The notes: generated by a model not told the origin, from the letters alone. 64,000 nucleotides of DNA from Sepioteuthis lessoniana (GCA_963585895.1 OY757939.1:27509968-27573967), one strand, 5' to 3'. Shown: positions 1 through 12,128, numbered from the stretch's first letter. Numbers and translations are program-made.

Positions 1-168
1 CAAAAAGCTGAAGAAACTAAGGAACATGAAGGTGACGATGATACCAACTGTTATTGGTGCACTTGGAACGCTTCCCAAAAAATCGGTTAAAGGACTAGAA
101 GAGACTATCGAAATTAGAGCATTATCAAGATGGTCCAGAATAAGAATAAGAGTTGAGGAGACTCTCTG
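1..168 (+). mobile_element. LINE-B 3' end, fragment entering from outside the window
   Basis: The translation reads KKLRNMKVTMIPTVIGALGT, the C-terminal tail of the LINE-B reverse transcriptase ORF found again near 12.5, 13.2, 18.6 and 19.2 kb. No catalytic residues are present. The 5' part lies before base 1, and repeat S3 starts directly after. Confidence 0.7.
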
Positions 169-438
169 TTCAAACTGGTTTTATGGCATATCAACTCTTG
201 TAGGTTATTCAAAGCCAAATCCTCTTTATACATATACATTTGATATATACGATTTGGTTGGGTTGGGTTTTATGGTATATCACCCCCTGTCGGTTATCTA
301 ATGCCAAATATTCTTTACACATATATATTTAGTATGTGTGGTCAGTTGGTTACAAATCATGGCATATCCACAATTGTAGGTTATTTAATGCCAACTCATG
401 TTTGTCTAGGCGATATATATACATGTATATATATAGTA

Positions 439-441
<3 letters not shown>

Positions 442-483
<42 letters not shown>
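442..483. repeat. (TA)n microsatellite
   Basis: About 20 TA units inside the S3 composite. Confidence 0.95.
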
Positions 484-488
<5 letters not shown>

Positions 489-722
489 TATCATTTGTTT
501 CCACGTTGTTAAATTGTTTCAAGTATTGCGATATAACACTAATAATTCTATTCAATATTTATCATTAGCTTGCACACGGTTAAATCGATTCAATCGTTGC
601 TATCTAACACTGATAATTCTATTAGATATTTATCATTTGTTTGCAGTTTAATCATTTCAGGTATTGCTACTTTACACTAACAACTTAATTTAACATCAGT
701 CATTCGTTTGTACACCGTTGAT

Positions 723-784
723 TAGTCAAAGTGTACGTTTCAGTCCATCTATGGATCTATGGATTGAAACTTATACTTTGACTA
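723..784. repeat. Imperfect palindrome inside S3
   Basis: TAGTCAAAGT...CAGTCCAT faces ATGGATTGAAAC...ACTTTGACTA with only a few bases between arms. This would form a hairpin of about 60 bases. It is absent from the other S3 copies I compared. Confidence 0.75.
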
Positions 785-1090
785 CTCAAGGTTAAAGTCG
801 ACCCGGGAGTAATGGCAACGAAGAGGTATTCCACATTCTCAATGCTCCAGTACGGGAGTCTTGCCATCAGTCGCAGTCAAGTGTCAAACTGTGGATACTA
901 GTTCTATTTGACCCATAGATGGGACCCTAACAGGTGTTACCCCTCCGGGTCAAAGTAGACCAGGCAATAATAGCAATAAAAGGATACTCCACATTCCGTA
1001 AAGCACCAGGACTGACGTCTCACCAAAAGATGGATTAGGGTCATATATCCAGGACACTTGTTGGCGCATTCTTCAGCCCCAGCCGACTGA

Positions 1091-1676
1091 GTTTTCTCAT
1101 TTAGAACCCTTACTGCAAAATGTAATTCTAACAGGGATTATGTTTCATCTGTAAAAAACGCAATGTGAAACATCTATTTGCAATAGTTTAAAGTGGCCAA
1201 AAACCTTCACACACTACAGTGATATTATATCATATTCCCAGTTCTGGCTTGTAAAAGAGAAGATAAGTTATTTATGTCATTCAAAAGACGAGAAAAACGA
1301 GAAATTCAGTCCAAAAAAATCGATGTACCCAAAAAGATGTCTTAAAAAATAACAAAATGGCATTAATTTCGACCCCCCCTATAAAATCCTCTTTTTTTTT
1401 TTAGGTCTGGATGTTTCTCAACTCTAATTTATATTCTAACCTGAAGAGTATTTTTTCCTGTTTTTCATTTCTGGTTCTTGCGTCACATATTACTCCTCAC
1501 GTGTTTACATTTGCAGTGTACCGAAGTGATCTGTCATAAATCAAACTGGGCAATATTACTTCAAATATGACGCAATATAATTACAGCATTCTCTGCCATA
1601 CTGAAGACTCCAAAAATCTGTAAGAAATCCAAAATGAAAAGGAAGAGAAAACTACATGTATGTGTGTGTTTCCGTG

Positions 1677-1680
<4 letters not shown>
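1091..1680. other. No feature recognised
   Basis: AT-rich DNA with stops in all frames. No match to the window's repeat families was seen. Confidence 0.6.

Positions 1681-1762
<82 letters not shown>
1681..1762. repeat. Compound (CA)n(TA)n microsatellite
   Basis: About 30 CA units followed by about 10 TA units. Short Cys-Val or His-Thr ORFs over it are artefacts of the repeat. Confidence 0.97.
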
Positions 1763-1764
<2 letters not shown>

Positions 1765-1789
1765 ATATTTGTAATATATATATGTTTTG

Positions 1790-2362
1790 TTTGTTTGGGT
1801 TTATGGCATATCGACCTATATAAGTTATTTAATGCCAAATTCATTCTTATATGAATGAACAGTTCGATTTCAAACAATTCAGTTTAGCATAAGCACGCAG
1901 TTTAATTGTCAAAAACATATCTATTTCAAGCTATTCAGTTTAGTCAAACAGTTATAATATAAACAATTTAGATTAGTATGATTATAGTCTTTGTTTACGC
2001 ACAATAAATATCAAAACAGTTCTATTTCGACCAGTTCATTTTTGCATAAGTACAGTTTTAATGTCAAAACATTTGTATTTCAAGCAATTCAGTTTAGCAT
2101 AAGCATGCAATTTAGATATCAAAACAGTTCTTTTTCAAGTAATTCAGTTTAGCATAAATACGCAGTAGGGTTCTATTTAACCCATAGATAGGACTCTTTC
2201 TGGGAGCGATGACAATGAAAAGGTACTCTGCATTCCCCAAAGCTCCAGTATTACTGGAACCTCATTCCCAGATTCTTTAGTGTCTTATCCAGGACAATCG
2301 TTGTGGGGGGGGGCTTACCCCTCTGTATGATGCAGTCAATGTACTCTACAGCCCTAGCCGAC
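1790..2362 (-). repeat. S3 repeat, near full length
   Basis: Runs from the 3' tail (GTTTGGGTTTATGGCATATC) to the head (CTACAGCCCTAGCCGACT). The middle is a string of diverged subunits containing CAATTCAGTTTAGCATAAG. It ends in a (TA)n(TG)n array at 2,363-2,418. Confidence 0.85.
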
Positions 2363-2416
<54 letters not shown>

Positions 2417-2420
<4 letters not shown>

Positions 2421-2657
2421 GTATCCTGATAAGGAAACGATACACCGTGAAAAAAAGTTGAATATTTATTAACTCAATTGGTACAGTCCGACTACAATTA
2501 TAAGTCTCTCGCATTAGGTGTTACGTCCGAAGTCAGTTTTACTATTGACCAACGTCCTTCAGAGCACTTCTGTCCCTGCTCCTGCTTCTGCTTCTGTCTC
2601 CATCTCTGACACTTCAGCGATACTGGATGTCATTGTTTTACGAGCCACTATACAACA
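2417..2657 (-). mobile_element. Solo-LTR-like element, copy 1
   Basis: 241 bp bounded by the inverted octamers TGTTGTAT and ATACAACA, which give the TG...CA ends of an LTR. It aligns along its length with 48,727-48,977, sharing for example GTGTTACGTCCGAAGT. Both flanks are microsatellite, so no target duplication can be read. Strand is set relative to copy 2. A small non-autonomous DNA element is an alternative. Confidence 0.5.
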
Positions 2658-2662
2658 ATATA

Positions 2663-2703
<41 letters not shown>
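2658..2703. repeat. (TA)n microsatellite
   Basis: TA run joining the LTR-like element to the (TGA)n tail of the minus-strand LINE-A copy. Confidence 0.95.
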
Positions 2704-4315
2704 TCATCATGTCGCGTCGCCAGCACGGATATCCCTGACCTTCTCTCCCCACTCCTCCCTATCGTTCATCGCTTCTGGCAGGTCCTCAGGTTTACATCCC
2801 GTATCTTAACAGAGCTGCTATATGTAGCTTGGAGCTGTTCGTCCTGCTTTTGTTCGGCCATATGACGGGGTCAATAGAAGAACATCACTTATGAGCTCAT
2901 GCCTGCTTCTCCAGTAATGTCCTGCACGTCTGGTTCATCTAAATTTGATAGTTTTCGTAATAGGAGGTTGGTGGCTTTACAGTTGAGGCTTTGTGGGGTG
3001 TTGCCGCCAGGACTTGTTCAAAATTGCTCACAGCATTCTTGTGTAGTTGCCGTCAAGCTTTTTCTCCATCCGTTTAGTTTGTGTCCATGTAGTGCGTCTA
3101 TATAGTAGTATCGACACGACCGCTGCTTGGAAGAAACTGTTTCATTTTATTGGTCAGGTCTGATTTCCATATGACCGATAGTTTATCGATAGCTGTCCAT
3201 GCCTTTGTTAGCCGTGTGTCGATGTCTGCTTCGGTTGATGAGACACTGCTTCCTAGGTAGGTGAACTTGGCAACAAGTTTCAGAGCGCTACCGCCTAGGG
3301 TGTAAATGTCACCTGCTTGATTAAAGCACATGTATTCCGTTTTGTGTGGATTGACATGGAGGCCAATGCCTGTGGCAGCTTGTACCAGACTATGCAGTAG
3401 TGTTTCGGCTTAGGCGGATGTATTTGCCAGAATGGCTATGTCATCGGCGTAGTCGGGGTCGGTAATTGTGTTTGCGAGGTACGTTCTGCTTCTTTTCTTT
3501 GTCAGCTCGAAGCCGTTTTCTTTGATTTTATCAATCGATGTTCTAAGCACGTAGTCTAGACCGATGATAAAGAGGTATGGGGCTAGTGTGTCTCCTTGCA
3601 GTACTCCTGCTACTATGTCGACGTATTCTGTGTCTCCATCCTGAGAACGTACTTTCACTTTGGTGTTTCAATAGAGAATCGTTATTGCTGCGACGGTCTC
3701 TTTTGGTATGCCGTATGCTAGTAGGATTTGTTCCATCTTCCCTCTGTGAATGGAATCAAAGGCCTTGGTAAAGTCGACAAATAGTATTGTAGCCTGTAGG
3801 TTTTTTTGTCCGTACGCCTTCAAAGATTTCTATGGATGGTCGATATTTGTGAAGTCGAGGATCTATTTCTTCGGAAGCCATTTTGGTTCTTCCTAAGAAT
3901 GTTGTCAATTTTGTGTTCCATGCGGTTTCCTAGTAGGGCATTGTATATTTTGGCCGCTATGGATGTAAGTGTAATACCTCGGTAGTTCTTGGCTAATCCG
4001 AGGTCGCCCTTTTCGGGAAGGGGGGATGCATCCCTTCATCCGTCTGTCAAGCGGATTTTGATTATTAACTGCGTTCCAGTGTTGGAGCTGTATGTCATCG
4101 AATTTCTGGTCTTCCCTACATCTGAGGGAATTTCGTCAAGCCCTGCGACTTTCCTATTTTTAATTTTTCTGAGTACTGAGTCAAGTTCTTCTTGAGTAAA
4201 CGGTCCTAGTTTAATGTCTAATTGCTTACTAACAATTCTGGTGATTGATTCATGTGTAACTTTTGGTGGGTTTCCTAGTAGATTTTCGAAATGCTGTTTT
4301 CACAGTTTTCAGTCA
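2703..4315 (-). mobile_element. LINE-A, 5'-truncated and broken copy
   Basis: Non-LTR retrotransposon fragment read on the minus strand, from the linker before the reverse transcriptase to the 3' end, with the (TGA)n tail at about 2,703-2,710. The minus strand encodes the FVDFTKAFDS motif A near 3,770 and DYADDIAILANT near 3,430-3,460, the two Asp motifs of the reverse transcriptase. The fragment GDIYTLGGSALKLVAKFTYL lies at about 3,240-3,330. The endonuclease domain is missing. Stops and frameshifts, for example between 3,100 and 3,410, make it inactive. Motif A is intact here, unlike in the 43.6-46.7 kb copy, which makes this the better reference for that segment. Confidence 0.88.
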
Positions 4316-4439
4316 GCGTCCGAAGATAATGGGTCTGGATTATTCGCATATAGAATATATGAGGAATGTCATATAGATCTATGGGAGTGCTCGATGTATT
4401 ATAAGGCCATCATGCTCGTAACAATCTTAGACATAAAGG

Positions 4440-4735
4440 AGGTGCCCGTGGTATAATGGTTATCGTCGTAGGAAATGGACACGGTTACATCAGTTTAAAT
4501 CCTGGACGAGGCTGATATCGTTTCACATAACCCTAATACCCTTGGGACAGGTATGAATCCAATTATTATCCCTCCAGCTATGGGTAAATAGTAGGACAGA
4601 CTGATTTCTTCAGCCTTGGTGAGACAACTAGTCTAGGAGAAGGAAAAACTCTGAATTCAAACCTGTTAAACTCCACTTAAAAATTGACCTTGTGTCATAT
4701 CCTGCCCGAGCGGAGGGATTGGTAAATAGGATCTT
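4440..4735 (+). repeat. SINE S2, near full length
   Basis: tRNA-like head with A box around GTATAATGGTTATCGTCGTA and B box AGTTTAAATCCTGG, followed by the family body (CCTCCAGCTATGGGTAAATAG, then GGAGAAGGAAAAACT) and end (GTGTCATATCCTGCCCGAGC). It is one of the best-preserved S2 heads in the window. Confidence 0.85.
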
Positions 4736-5486
4736 AGACATAAAAGCAAATTTAAATTTAAATGTAGATATAAAAGCAAATTTGAATTATCCTGATCAGG
4801 GCCCACCAAGGTTACTACTCTAGATAGAAACAAGGATATTGATTTTGGATGATTTTTATTGGAAATAAAATCCTCTATTTCAGTAATTACTTGTATAATA
4901 TGACGAGGGGATTTATATAGGGAAGGAGATTCTTGGAACTTTAGATAGCATTTCACAATTGGTTGTTTTGTTTTTTTTTTTAATTTCTTGAGTAGTTATT
5001 TCCCTTTGACCATTTTTGGTTAATTAAATGCACCTGGTGGGTGCAGAAATGTTTTTTTTAGGAGAAGGAAGATGACCCTATTAACTGAGGGATTCATCGC
5101 ATGGAAAAGGAGTAAACAGAAAAATGTATAAAGATGATAGTTTAGTTTACAAGCTTACATTATTATAAAAAAAAAACTCTTGCTAGGAAGAATCCAGCAT
5201 ATGTTCAAATTCGGATGGGTTAATTTACAGGAAGAGTCTTTCTTTGGTTTCTTAATTTGTTTAATACTTTATTGTTTTAACTCCCTTTACTTTCGCGTCA
5301 AAACTTAGATTTATACGTTGTTTTTTTTTCATACATATATACATAGACTCAAATCCACATTTGCTGCTTTTCAACCTCAAATTAAATATGTAAAGTCATC
5401 TAATGAGACGAGGTGTACAATGATATTCTTCGCCGAAATAAATTTATAATGACAATTTAACCAGGTTTGAATTTTCTTCTAATTGC

Positions 5487-5488
<2 letters not shown>
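4736..5488. other. No gene recognised
   Basis: AT-rich sequence after the S2 copy. It starts with a short duplicated segment (ATAAAAGCAAATTT twice at 4,740-4,785). Nothing else is identifiable. Confidence 0.55.
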
Positions 5489-5538
<50 letters not shown>

Positions 5539-5540
5539 GT
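5489..5540. repeat. Compound (TA)n(TG)n microsatellite
   Basis: TA run passing into TG and then a G-rich stretch. Confidence 0.95.
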
Positions 5541-5784
5541 GGGGGGAAGTGGATGTATGTATGTATATTTATATATATTCTAATGCTTTATTGTTTTAAC
5601 CTCCTTTACTTTAACCTGAGAATTTAAATTTTTCTTTTTTCTTCTCTTTTTTTTTTCATACTCATAACTGGTTTGAATTTTCTTCTGATTGCATTATATA
5701 CGCTCTGAATGTGAATTTTGTTATATAAACCTGAAAAGAGAATATATACCAATTGCCATTCATCGAAAAGGGTATCCTAGGTAT

Positions 5785-6205
5785 GACACTAATTGTCGCT
5801 CCAGAGTGGTAGCACATGATAGAGCTCTATCTATGGGTCAAATAGAACTAAACTGAGTATTAATGCTAAACTGCATTACTTTAAATAGAACTGTTTTGAC
5901 ATGGAAACGGCATTTTTATGCTAAACTGAATACTTAAGCTAAAATGAATTGTTTGAAATAGAACTTTTTGAAATTTAACTCTATATAAACAAAATCTATA
6001 CTTATACTAAACTAAATTGATTGAATCAAAACTGTTTGACTAAATAACTTGAAATAGAAATGTTCTTGACAAAGTAGGTACCCATGCTAAACTGAATTGT
6101 TTGAAATAGAATTGATTATTTGTATAAAAATTAATTTGGCATTAAATAACCTACAAAGGTTGATAGATAATAAAACCTAACTAACCAACCAAACAAACAA
6201 TATAC
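5785..6205 (+). repeat. S3 repeat, head missing
   Basis: Begins in the CCAGAGTGGTAGCAC segment, continues through CTATGGGTCAAATAGAACT and the CTAAACTGAATTGTTTGAAA subunits, and ends in ACCAACCAAACAAACAA. Confidence 0.82.
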
Positions 6206-6346
6206 AAATTTATTCATAAATAAGCAATAGATCAACAGATAAGTTTTTTTTCCTAAAAATTTCCGTCTGATGATTGTGATTTTTTTCTTTCTTTCTTAAA
6301 CGAATGAAAATAATACTTATAAATGTGCAAGGTGAGCTAAAAACGA

Positions 6347-6379
6347 TCTCTGTCTGTCTGTCTGTCTGTCTGTCTCTCC

Positions 6380-6428
<49 letters not shown>
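6347..6428. repeat. (TCTG)n, (TA)n and (TG)n microsatellites
   Basis: Tetranucleotide run at 6,347-6,376 followed by short TA and longer TG runs. Confidence 0.95.
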
Positions 6429-6429
<1 letters not shown>

Positions 6430-6462
6430 CTTTATTTTGTAGACTTCTAAGAAGATAAGGAT

Positions 6463-6672
6463 TCCTTTGGTTTGATTTGGTTTTATGGCACATCAACCAT
6501 TGTAGGTTATTAATGTCAAATCTATTTTCATACAAATAAACAGTTCTATTTCAAACAATTCAGTTTAGCATAAGTACGCAGTTTAAATGTTAAAACAATT
6601 CCATTTCAAAAAATTCAGTTAAGAATGATAATTTAAATGTCGGTGTATTCTACAGCCCCTGCCAGCTGGGCC
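6463..6672 (-). repeat. S3 repeat with internal deletion
   Basis: Both ends are present (TTTGGTTTTATGGCACATC and CTACAGCCCCTGCCAGCTGG), but most of the middle, including the CTATCTATGGG block, is gone. The copy is about 210 bp instead of about 570. Confidence 0.78.
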
Positions 6673-7264
6673 AATAAGATTCTCAAGGACATTGATGCAA
6701 ACCGGAAAGACATCGAAGAAACCGGAAACTAAACGTCTAACCGACTACCTTGTCCGTGTTGTTAACCGACAGGCCACCGACATCTTCACTTCAGGTTATA
6801 GCGAACAAAACATCGGACCTTTTTGATTCAATACTGTTCTCTTTAGTAATGTTGATTTTTAATAAACCTAAACGCCAACCTGATATTAGTATCATATTTC
6901 CAGTTACATGAGATAAAATTGTTCTGAACTTTCGAAGCAAAGCGCTATGTTGAGAAGAGATGAATTCTCACCACCGCCCATTTATAGATAAAGTATTTAT
7001 AACCGCTAATGTTACTGGATGTTGCAAGACAATCGGTTTTTGACAGAAAATCAATGGAAGGTACTTTTTAAGCCGTGATTTTATTCGTCTTGCACGAGAG
7101 ATGCACAGAAATTACAACACAGACTTCTTTGGCTGTTCTCGAGAGTTTTCCTTGTTATTCCTTTGTTGATTGGGGAAGATAATGACTGGTTGAGCTGGGG
7201 ATAAGGTTCCTGTCTTAGTCAAATAAGCACCTCGGATCACACGAACAATCTACTTGGGTCAATA
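6673..7264. other. No gene recognised
   Basis: Less AT-rich than its surroundings near 6,680-6,830. A short coding-like stretch (NKILKDIDANRKDIEETGN, then stop) matches no family I know. Confidence 0.4.
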
Positions 7265-7420
7265 AAATAATTTAGGAAGAATAAAGGAGTATCATACGTT
7301 TCTTAAGAACATTAGTCCGAATGTGAACGTAAAAGCACGACTTGAGTACGAACTCGCTTACTTCGATGTTGTATTCCAACACGATAGTAGAGGGTGTAGT
7401 TGTCGAATTTTATTTCAAGT
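7265..7420 (-). repeat. SINE S4, partial
   Basis: Contains the S4 block GTCCGAATGTGAACGTAA and the reverse of a B box (GAGTACGAACTCGC). The A-box end is decayed. Confidence 0.6.
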
Positions 7421-7601
7421 CCCAACCAAAGAGTGGTTGATAATTTACAAAATCGTATGAATTCAAGGAACTAATAATGATCGTATATACATATATGTAG
7501 GATCATTGTTAGTTACGTAAGAATATATATAGTTACGTCTATTGATAAATAGATAGATGGATAGATAGATTGTTAAAAACGCGCGAAACGGAAGTGTTAT
7601 C

Positions 7602-7630
7602 ATCATCTCTCTCTCTCTCTCTCTCTCTTT

Positions 7631-7720
<90 letters not shown>
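7602..7720. repeat. Compound (TC)n, (CA)n, (TA)n microsatellite
   Basis: Three adjacent dinucleotide tracts, the last about 65 bases of TA ending at the start of a foldback element. Confidence 0.97.
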
Positions 7721-7724
<4 letters not shown>

Positions 7725-7914
7725 TTTATATATTTAATGCCATGAAATTTAGTCCGCGACTCCTATGTTTCATGGAGTTTTTACAAGACAGCAATTACAA
7801 AACAAAATGTTTTAAAAGCATTTTGTTAACTGCCTGATAATTGTTGTTTTGTAAAAACTCCATGAAACCCAGGGATCACTGATTAAATTTCATGGCATTA
7901 AATATATAAATCTA
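7721..7914. mobile_element. Foldback MITE with 31-bp perfect terminal inverted repeats
   Basis: 194 bp. The first 31 bases (starting TAGATTTATATATTTAATG) are the exact reverse complement of the last 31. Inside, CATGGAGTTTTTACAA pairs with TTGTAAAAACTCCATG, so the whole element folds on itself. It encodes nothing. The TA at both ends and the TA array beside it fit insertion at a TA target, as in Tc1/mariner-type MITEs. Confidence 0.85.
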
Positions 7915-7964
7915 GAATATATTTGTTTATTATTACTTTTTAAGTAATACTATTAGAACATTTT

Positions 7965-8762
7965 AACAACCCTATTGAATTGTTAAAAAATAGACCTGTT
8001 TGATCATTTAAATGTGTGTGAACAAATAACTGATGTTTAATTGAATTGTTAGTAATACACAGCAATACTTGGAACTATTTAGCTTTGTTGACTTATGTTT
8101 ACTTGACTAGTCAGCTGCGGCTGAAGAATAGATCGACTGCTTCTCTGCAGTGGGGTTAAACTCCCCCAAACGAATGCCCTGTATCTGACACTAAACAATC
8201 TGATGTTGAGGCTCCAATGATTCTGGGGATTTGGGGAATTCTGAGCACCTCTTCACTGCCATTGCTTCCAGGTCCACACTGGCCCGGAGTGGTAGCTTCA
8301 GATAGGACCATATCAATGTGGGTTAAATATAACTAAACTGCATACTTATGTTTAACTGAATTGTTTAAATTAGAACTATTTGACTAAACTGAATAGCTTA
8401 CAATAGAAATGTTTTTTGACAATTAAAATGTGTACTTAAATTTAAAATATGTACTTATGCTAAACTGAATTGTTTGAAACTGAACTATTTTTGACATTGA
8501 AACTCAACTTAGACAAAACTGAATTGTTTAATATAGAACTGTTTTGACATTTAACTGTGAGTAAATAAAATCTATGCTTATACTAATCTGATTGGCTAAT
8601 TTAGAACTGTCTGACTAAACTGAATAGCTTGAAATAGAAATGTTTTTGGCAATTAAACTGTGTACTCATGCTAAACTGAATTTTTTGGAAGAGAACTGAT
8701 TATTTTTATAAAAATGGATTTGGCATTAAATAACCCACAATGGTTGATATGCCCTAAAGCCA
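7965..8762 (+). repeat. Two S3 copies, a fragment and a near-full-length copy
   Basis: 7,965-8,095 is a fragment of the S3 variant containing GTGTGTGAACAAATAACTGA and GATACATAGCAATACTT-like sequence. 8,103-8,762 runs from the head (TCAGCTGCGGCTGAAGAATA) to the tail (GGTTGATATGCCCTAAAGCC). Confidence 0.8.
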
Positions 8763-8911
8763 AACTAAATCAATTTCAACAAATAAAATGATTACATAAA
8801 TATGTGCTATGATATTCCAATATCACATTAATCAAATTTCAAAAACTGGAAATAAAAATGCTCAATGTCTTTAAACACCGACGTTCTTTGAAAATTTCTC
8901 TAAATGTGTAT

Positions 8912-9485
8912 AGATCAGTCAGCGATGGGGGCTTTAGAATACACCGATTGCACCTCTGCTGAGAGGTGAGACACCCCAACGAGTGTCCTGTATAAGAGAC
9001 AAAATAATCTGATGATGAGGTTTCAGTAATGATGAAGCTTTGGGGAATGCGGAATACCCTTTCATTGCCATCGCTCCCAGGTCCACTATGGCTCGGAGTG
9101 GTAACACCTGATAGGGTCCTATCTATGGGTCGAATAGAACTAAACTGCAAAATTGATTTGTTTAAAATAGAATTGTTTTTGACACTGAAACTGTACTTAC
9201 GCTAAACTGAATTTTTTAGAATAGAACTGTTTTGACATTTAACTGAGTATGGACAAAGACTATACTTATACTCAAGTGAATTGTTTGAATTAGAACTGTT
9301 TGACTAAACTGAATAGCTTGAAATAGAAATGTTTTTGAATTAAACCATGTACTTACATTTAAACTGCGTATTTATGCTCTGCTGAATTGTTTGAAATAGA
9401 ATTGATTATTTGTATATAAATGAATTTGGCATTAAATAACCTACAAAGGTTGGTATGCCATGAACCCAAACAAACAACCAAACTA
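8912..9485 (+). repeat. S3 repeat, near full length
   Basis: Head TAGAATACACCGATTGCACC, middle GGCTCGGAGTGGTAACACC and CTATCTATGGGTCGAATAG, several 45-60-bp subunits, tail GGTTGGTATGCCATGAACCC followed by CAAAC-rich sequence. Confidence 0.87.
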
Positions 9486-9811
9486 ACTGTGTAAAACGAT
9501 TAAGAATAATCAATCAAAACAATGCTAAACTAAGTAAACACATCTTAAAAGAAAGATGATAGAATTTACATTTGATGATTCAATAACAAACATTAGACAT
9601 AAATAAGTTCCGTCTTTGTTACTGAGCCCAGAGAAATTTCTTGAGTTACGTTCTCATATAATCGTAGTACTTGAAAAAATATGTTTAGTGTAAGTCACCA
9701 AATGGTATGCCCCCAAAGGACTCTAATTTTTAAAAAGTGCCAACACTCAAAACTAACTAGTGATATTGAAATTTTTTAAGGAAGCATATTTATGAACAAG
9801 CTCTAGAAGTT
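9486..9811. other. No feature recognised
   Basis: AT-rich spacer between two oppositely oriented S3 copies. Confidence 0.5.
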
Positions 9812-10352
9812 TGGTTTTGTTTGGTTTAGTTTGGTTTTATGGAATATCAACCATCGTAGGTTCTTTAATGCCAAATTCTGTTTTTACATATACATTAAAT
9901 ATGTAAACACATTTTGTAGATACACACAGTTAAATGATCAAACAGTTCTATTTCTAATAATTCAATGTTGCATATGTCAACAAAGTTAAATTGTTCCAAG
10001 TATTGCTATGTATCACTAAATGTTTAATAAATCATCTGTCATTTGTTTACACACAATCAAATGATCACATTGTTCTATTTGAAGCAATTCAATTTAGAAT
10101 AAGTCATTTGTTTGAGCTCAGTTTAAATGTCAAACAGTTCTATTTCACCTATAGATAGGACCATGACAGGTACTACCACTCCAAGTCAGAGAGGACCTGG
10201 GAGTAATGGCAATGAAGCAGTACTCTGCATTCCCTAAAACTCCATTATTACTGGATCATCACCATCAAGTTGTTTACTATCATATTCAAGACTCTCGTTG
10301 GGGGTGTCTTACCTTGCAGCTGATGTATTTAACAGCCCCCAGCCAACTGGAT
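9812..10352 (-). repeat. S3 repeat, near full length
   Basis: Tail at left (TTTGGTTTTATGGAATATC), head at right (AACAGCCCCCAGCCAACTGG). It carries the variant middle with CATCTGTCATTTGTTTACAC. Confidence 0.85.
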
Positions 10353-11024
10353 TAAAAGCCTCTATGGAAATTGGATGAGTTGGATACTAATGATAATTGT
10401 TTATTTCAAAATGTATTACATAGTAATCTCCTAAGTATTTTTGCTTAGATGTGGCACAAGACCGAATAAATGGGGCATCCAATCAGAATCGATTCAAAAT
10501 GTATGTAATAAGTGTCCTTTTTTTTTTCTTCTATTTTCATTATATTTATTCATATTCATAATTTAAAATAAAAATTATCTTAAAAAGTTCCGAACCACTC
10601 ATATAGATTTTATTTTGGGGATTCTTAAAAAAAAATTCCCGATTCTTACAAGGGTTATATTTTTTAATAGCAAATAGGCATGCTTTAGAGAAGAAGAAAA
10701 AATGAAAAAAAAAAAAAGGAAAGAAAAAGAAAAAGAAAACTTTCAAAGATTAATTATACCGAAGGCTATCAAGCATAACAGAAGCCCAATAATTTTCTCA
10801 TTTTCTCATTTCACCTTTTGTTTTTCATTTCACAATAATTTCTCTGATGCGACATAAAATAACATACTAAAATCGCCCTGAAGATGGTTTAAGAAAAGTA
10901 TAAAATGAAATAAAAATGGAACGTTAGACATTGCCATATTACGTATAGATCAATAAATACATTTTCAGCATATCTTTGTTTTAAATCTTATATTCACTTA
11001 CCATCGGATTAATATATATTTCTC

Positions 11025-11077
<53 letters not shown>

Positions 11078-11867
11078 TGATAGTAATTAAGATATCATCT
11101 TCTTCATCTGTTTTATAACTATCAGTTTCATATGCATTCTACAGAAGAGAAGACCCAATAGTCAAATGAAAGTTAATTTTAAAGGAAATGGATCTGAATA
11201 AATTAAAAATAATAAGAATTCCTAGCTCAATACAATAAAAGGAAATACTGCTCAGCGCAGAAACGGAAGTGAGGAATAAGAGGAATAGAAGGGAAAAATC
11301 TATTTTTCCTGAATATTTTCATTGATATTTTCATAGAATACTGAAATTACTGAATTGCTGGTTCTTGAAGGAGTAGAACCAACCAGACCATATTAATATC
11401 AAATTATTTCAAAGAGAGTATAATGGAAGAATTTTAGCAATGCAATCAACATTTCCCAAAGAGATTGAATTTTTTCCCTCTCTCTAACTTCCTATAGTGA
11501 AACTTGTTTTATCTAGTTTCAGTTTCAATAATTGTCATTCCTATACGATATCTTAATTGTAAGAAAATCTAACCCTATAATAGATTAATAAGAATCCGTT
11601 TATGCGGATATTTTTATAGTGAAGCACTTTTTAATTAGCCCGTTTTTTTAATTTTTTTTATTTTTCGTATTAATCATTGAAATCTTATGCTTTCACGTGG
11701 CTTAATAGGAATTTTTTCATGGTTATTGGATATCATTTCTTATCGTTAATTTCGAAGTTTGTTTTGTTGTCAGAAGGCGATTATGGCTATTTTTCATCAA
11801 GGCAATGATTATAGTTTTGAGTAGTTGTCGTAAGCTGGCGCCAGTTTTCTTACTTAATAAATAAATG
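10353..11867. other. No gene recognised; contains a (TA)n run
   Basis: AT-rich, with homopolymer stretches near 10,520 and 10,700 and TA repeats at 11,026-11,072. No repeat-family match and no coding signal was seen. Confidence 0.55.
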
Positions 11868-12128
11868 ATAAAGTTAGCGACGGTAGTCAAGGGTGACCCA
11901 AAGGTTCCTTTTTCAATAGCCACTACCCCAAAGCGTAGGGGAGGGCGCTAGTACATTTCCTAGATTGCTTCACTTTATTCTTGATCCGTACCTTATAATG
12001 CTGAGTGTTAAACAAGGCGGCATCAAGTACCATCTTTTGAGTCTTCGGTATGACTCGACCTGGGATTGAAACCCAGTCTCCCAGACCATAGACAAAGACT
12101 ATAACCATTATGCCAATGGCTGGGTTAA
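11868..12128 (-). repeat. SINE S1, near full length
   Basis: On the minus strand the tRNA-like head has B box GGGTTTCAATCCCAGGTCGA. The body contains CTTGATGCCGCCTTGTTTAA and the end is TGGGTCACCCTTGACTAC. It abuts a LINE-B copy. Confidence 0.87.

Larger units (their letters stand above)
165..1090 (-). repeat. S3 repeat, composite with three 3' ends
   Basis: The S3 3'-end motif (TATGGCATATCAAC in plus-strand reading, followed by GTAGGTTATTTAATGCCAA) occurs three times near 183, 272 and 360. The S3 head (CAGCCCCAGCCGACTG) is at 1,074-1,089. The body carries two promoter-proximal blocks, suggesting two or more S3 copies merged or inserted into each other. Confidence 0.65.

Noticed and set aside
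26-301. 91-codon ORF at the window start
   Set aside because: The N-terminal half is LINE-B tail and the C-terminal half is S3. A chimeric open frame by chance.
1561-1877. ORFs made of Cys-Val or His-Thr repeats
   Set aside because: Translations of the (CA)n/(TG)n array. The same artefact occurs at 21.3, 29.7, 30.0 and 52.5 kb.
4440-4515. tRNA gene at the S2 head
   Set aside because: A and B boxes are present but the stems are not paired, and the same sequence recurs as a SINE head in ten other places.
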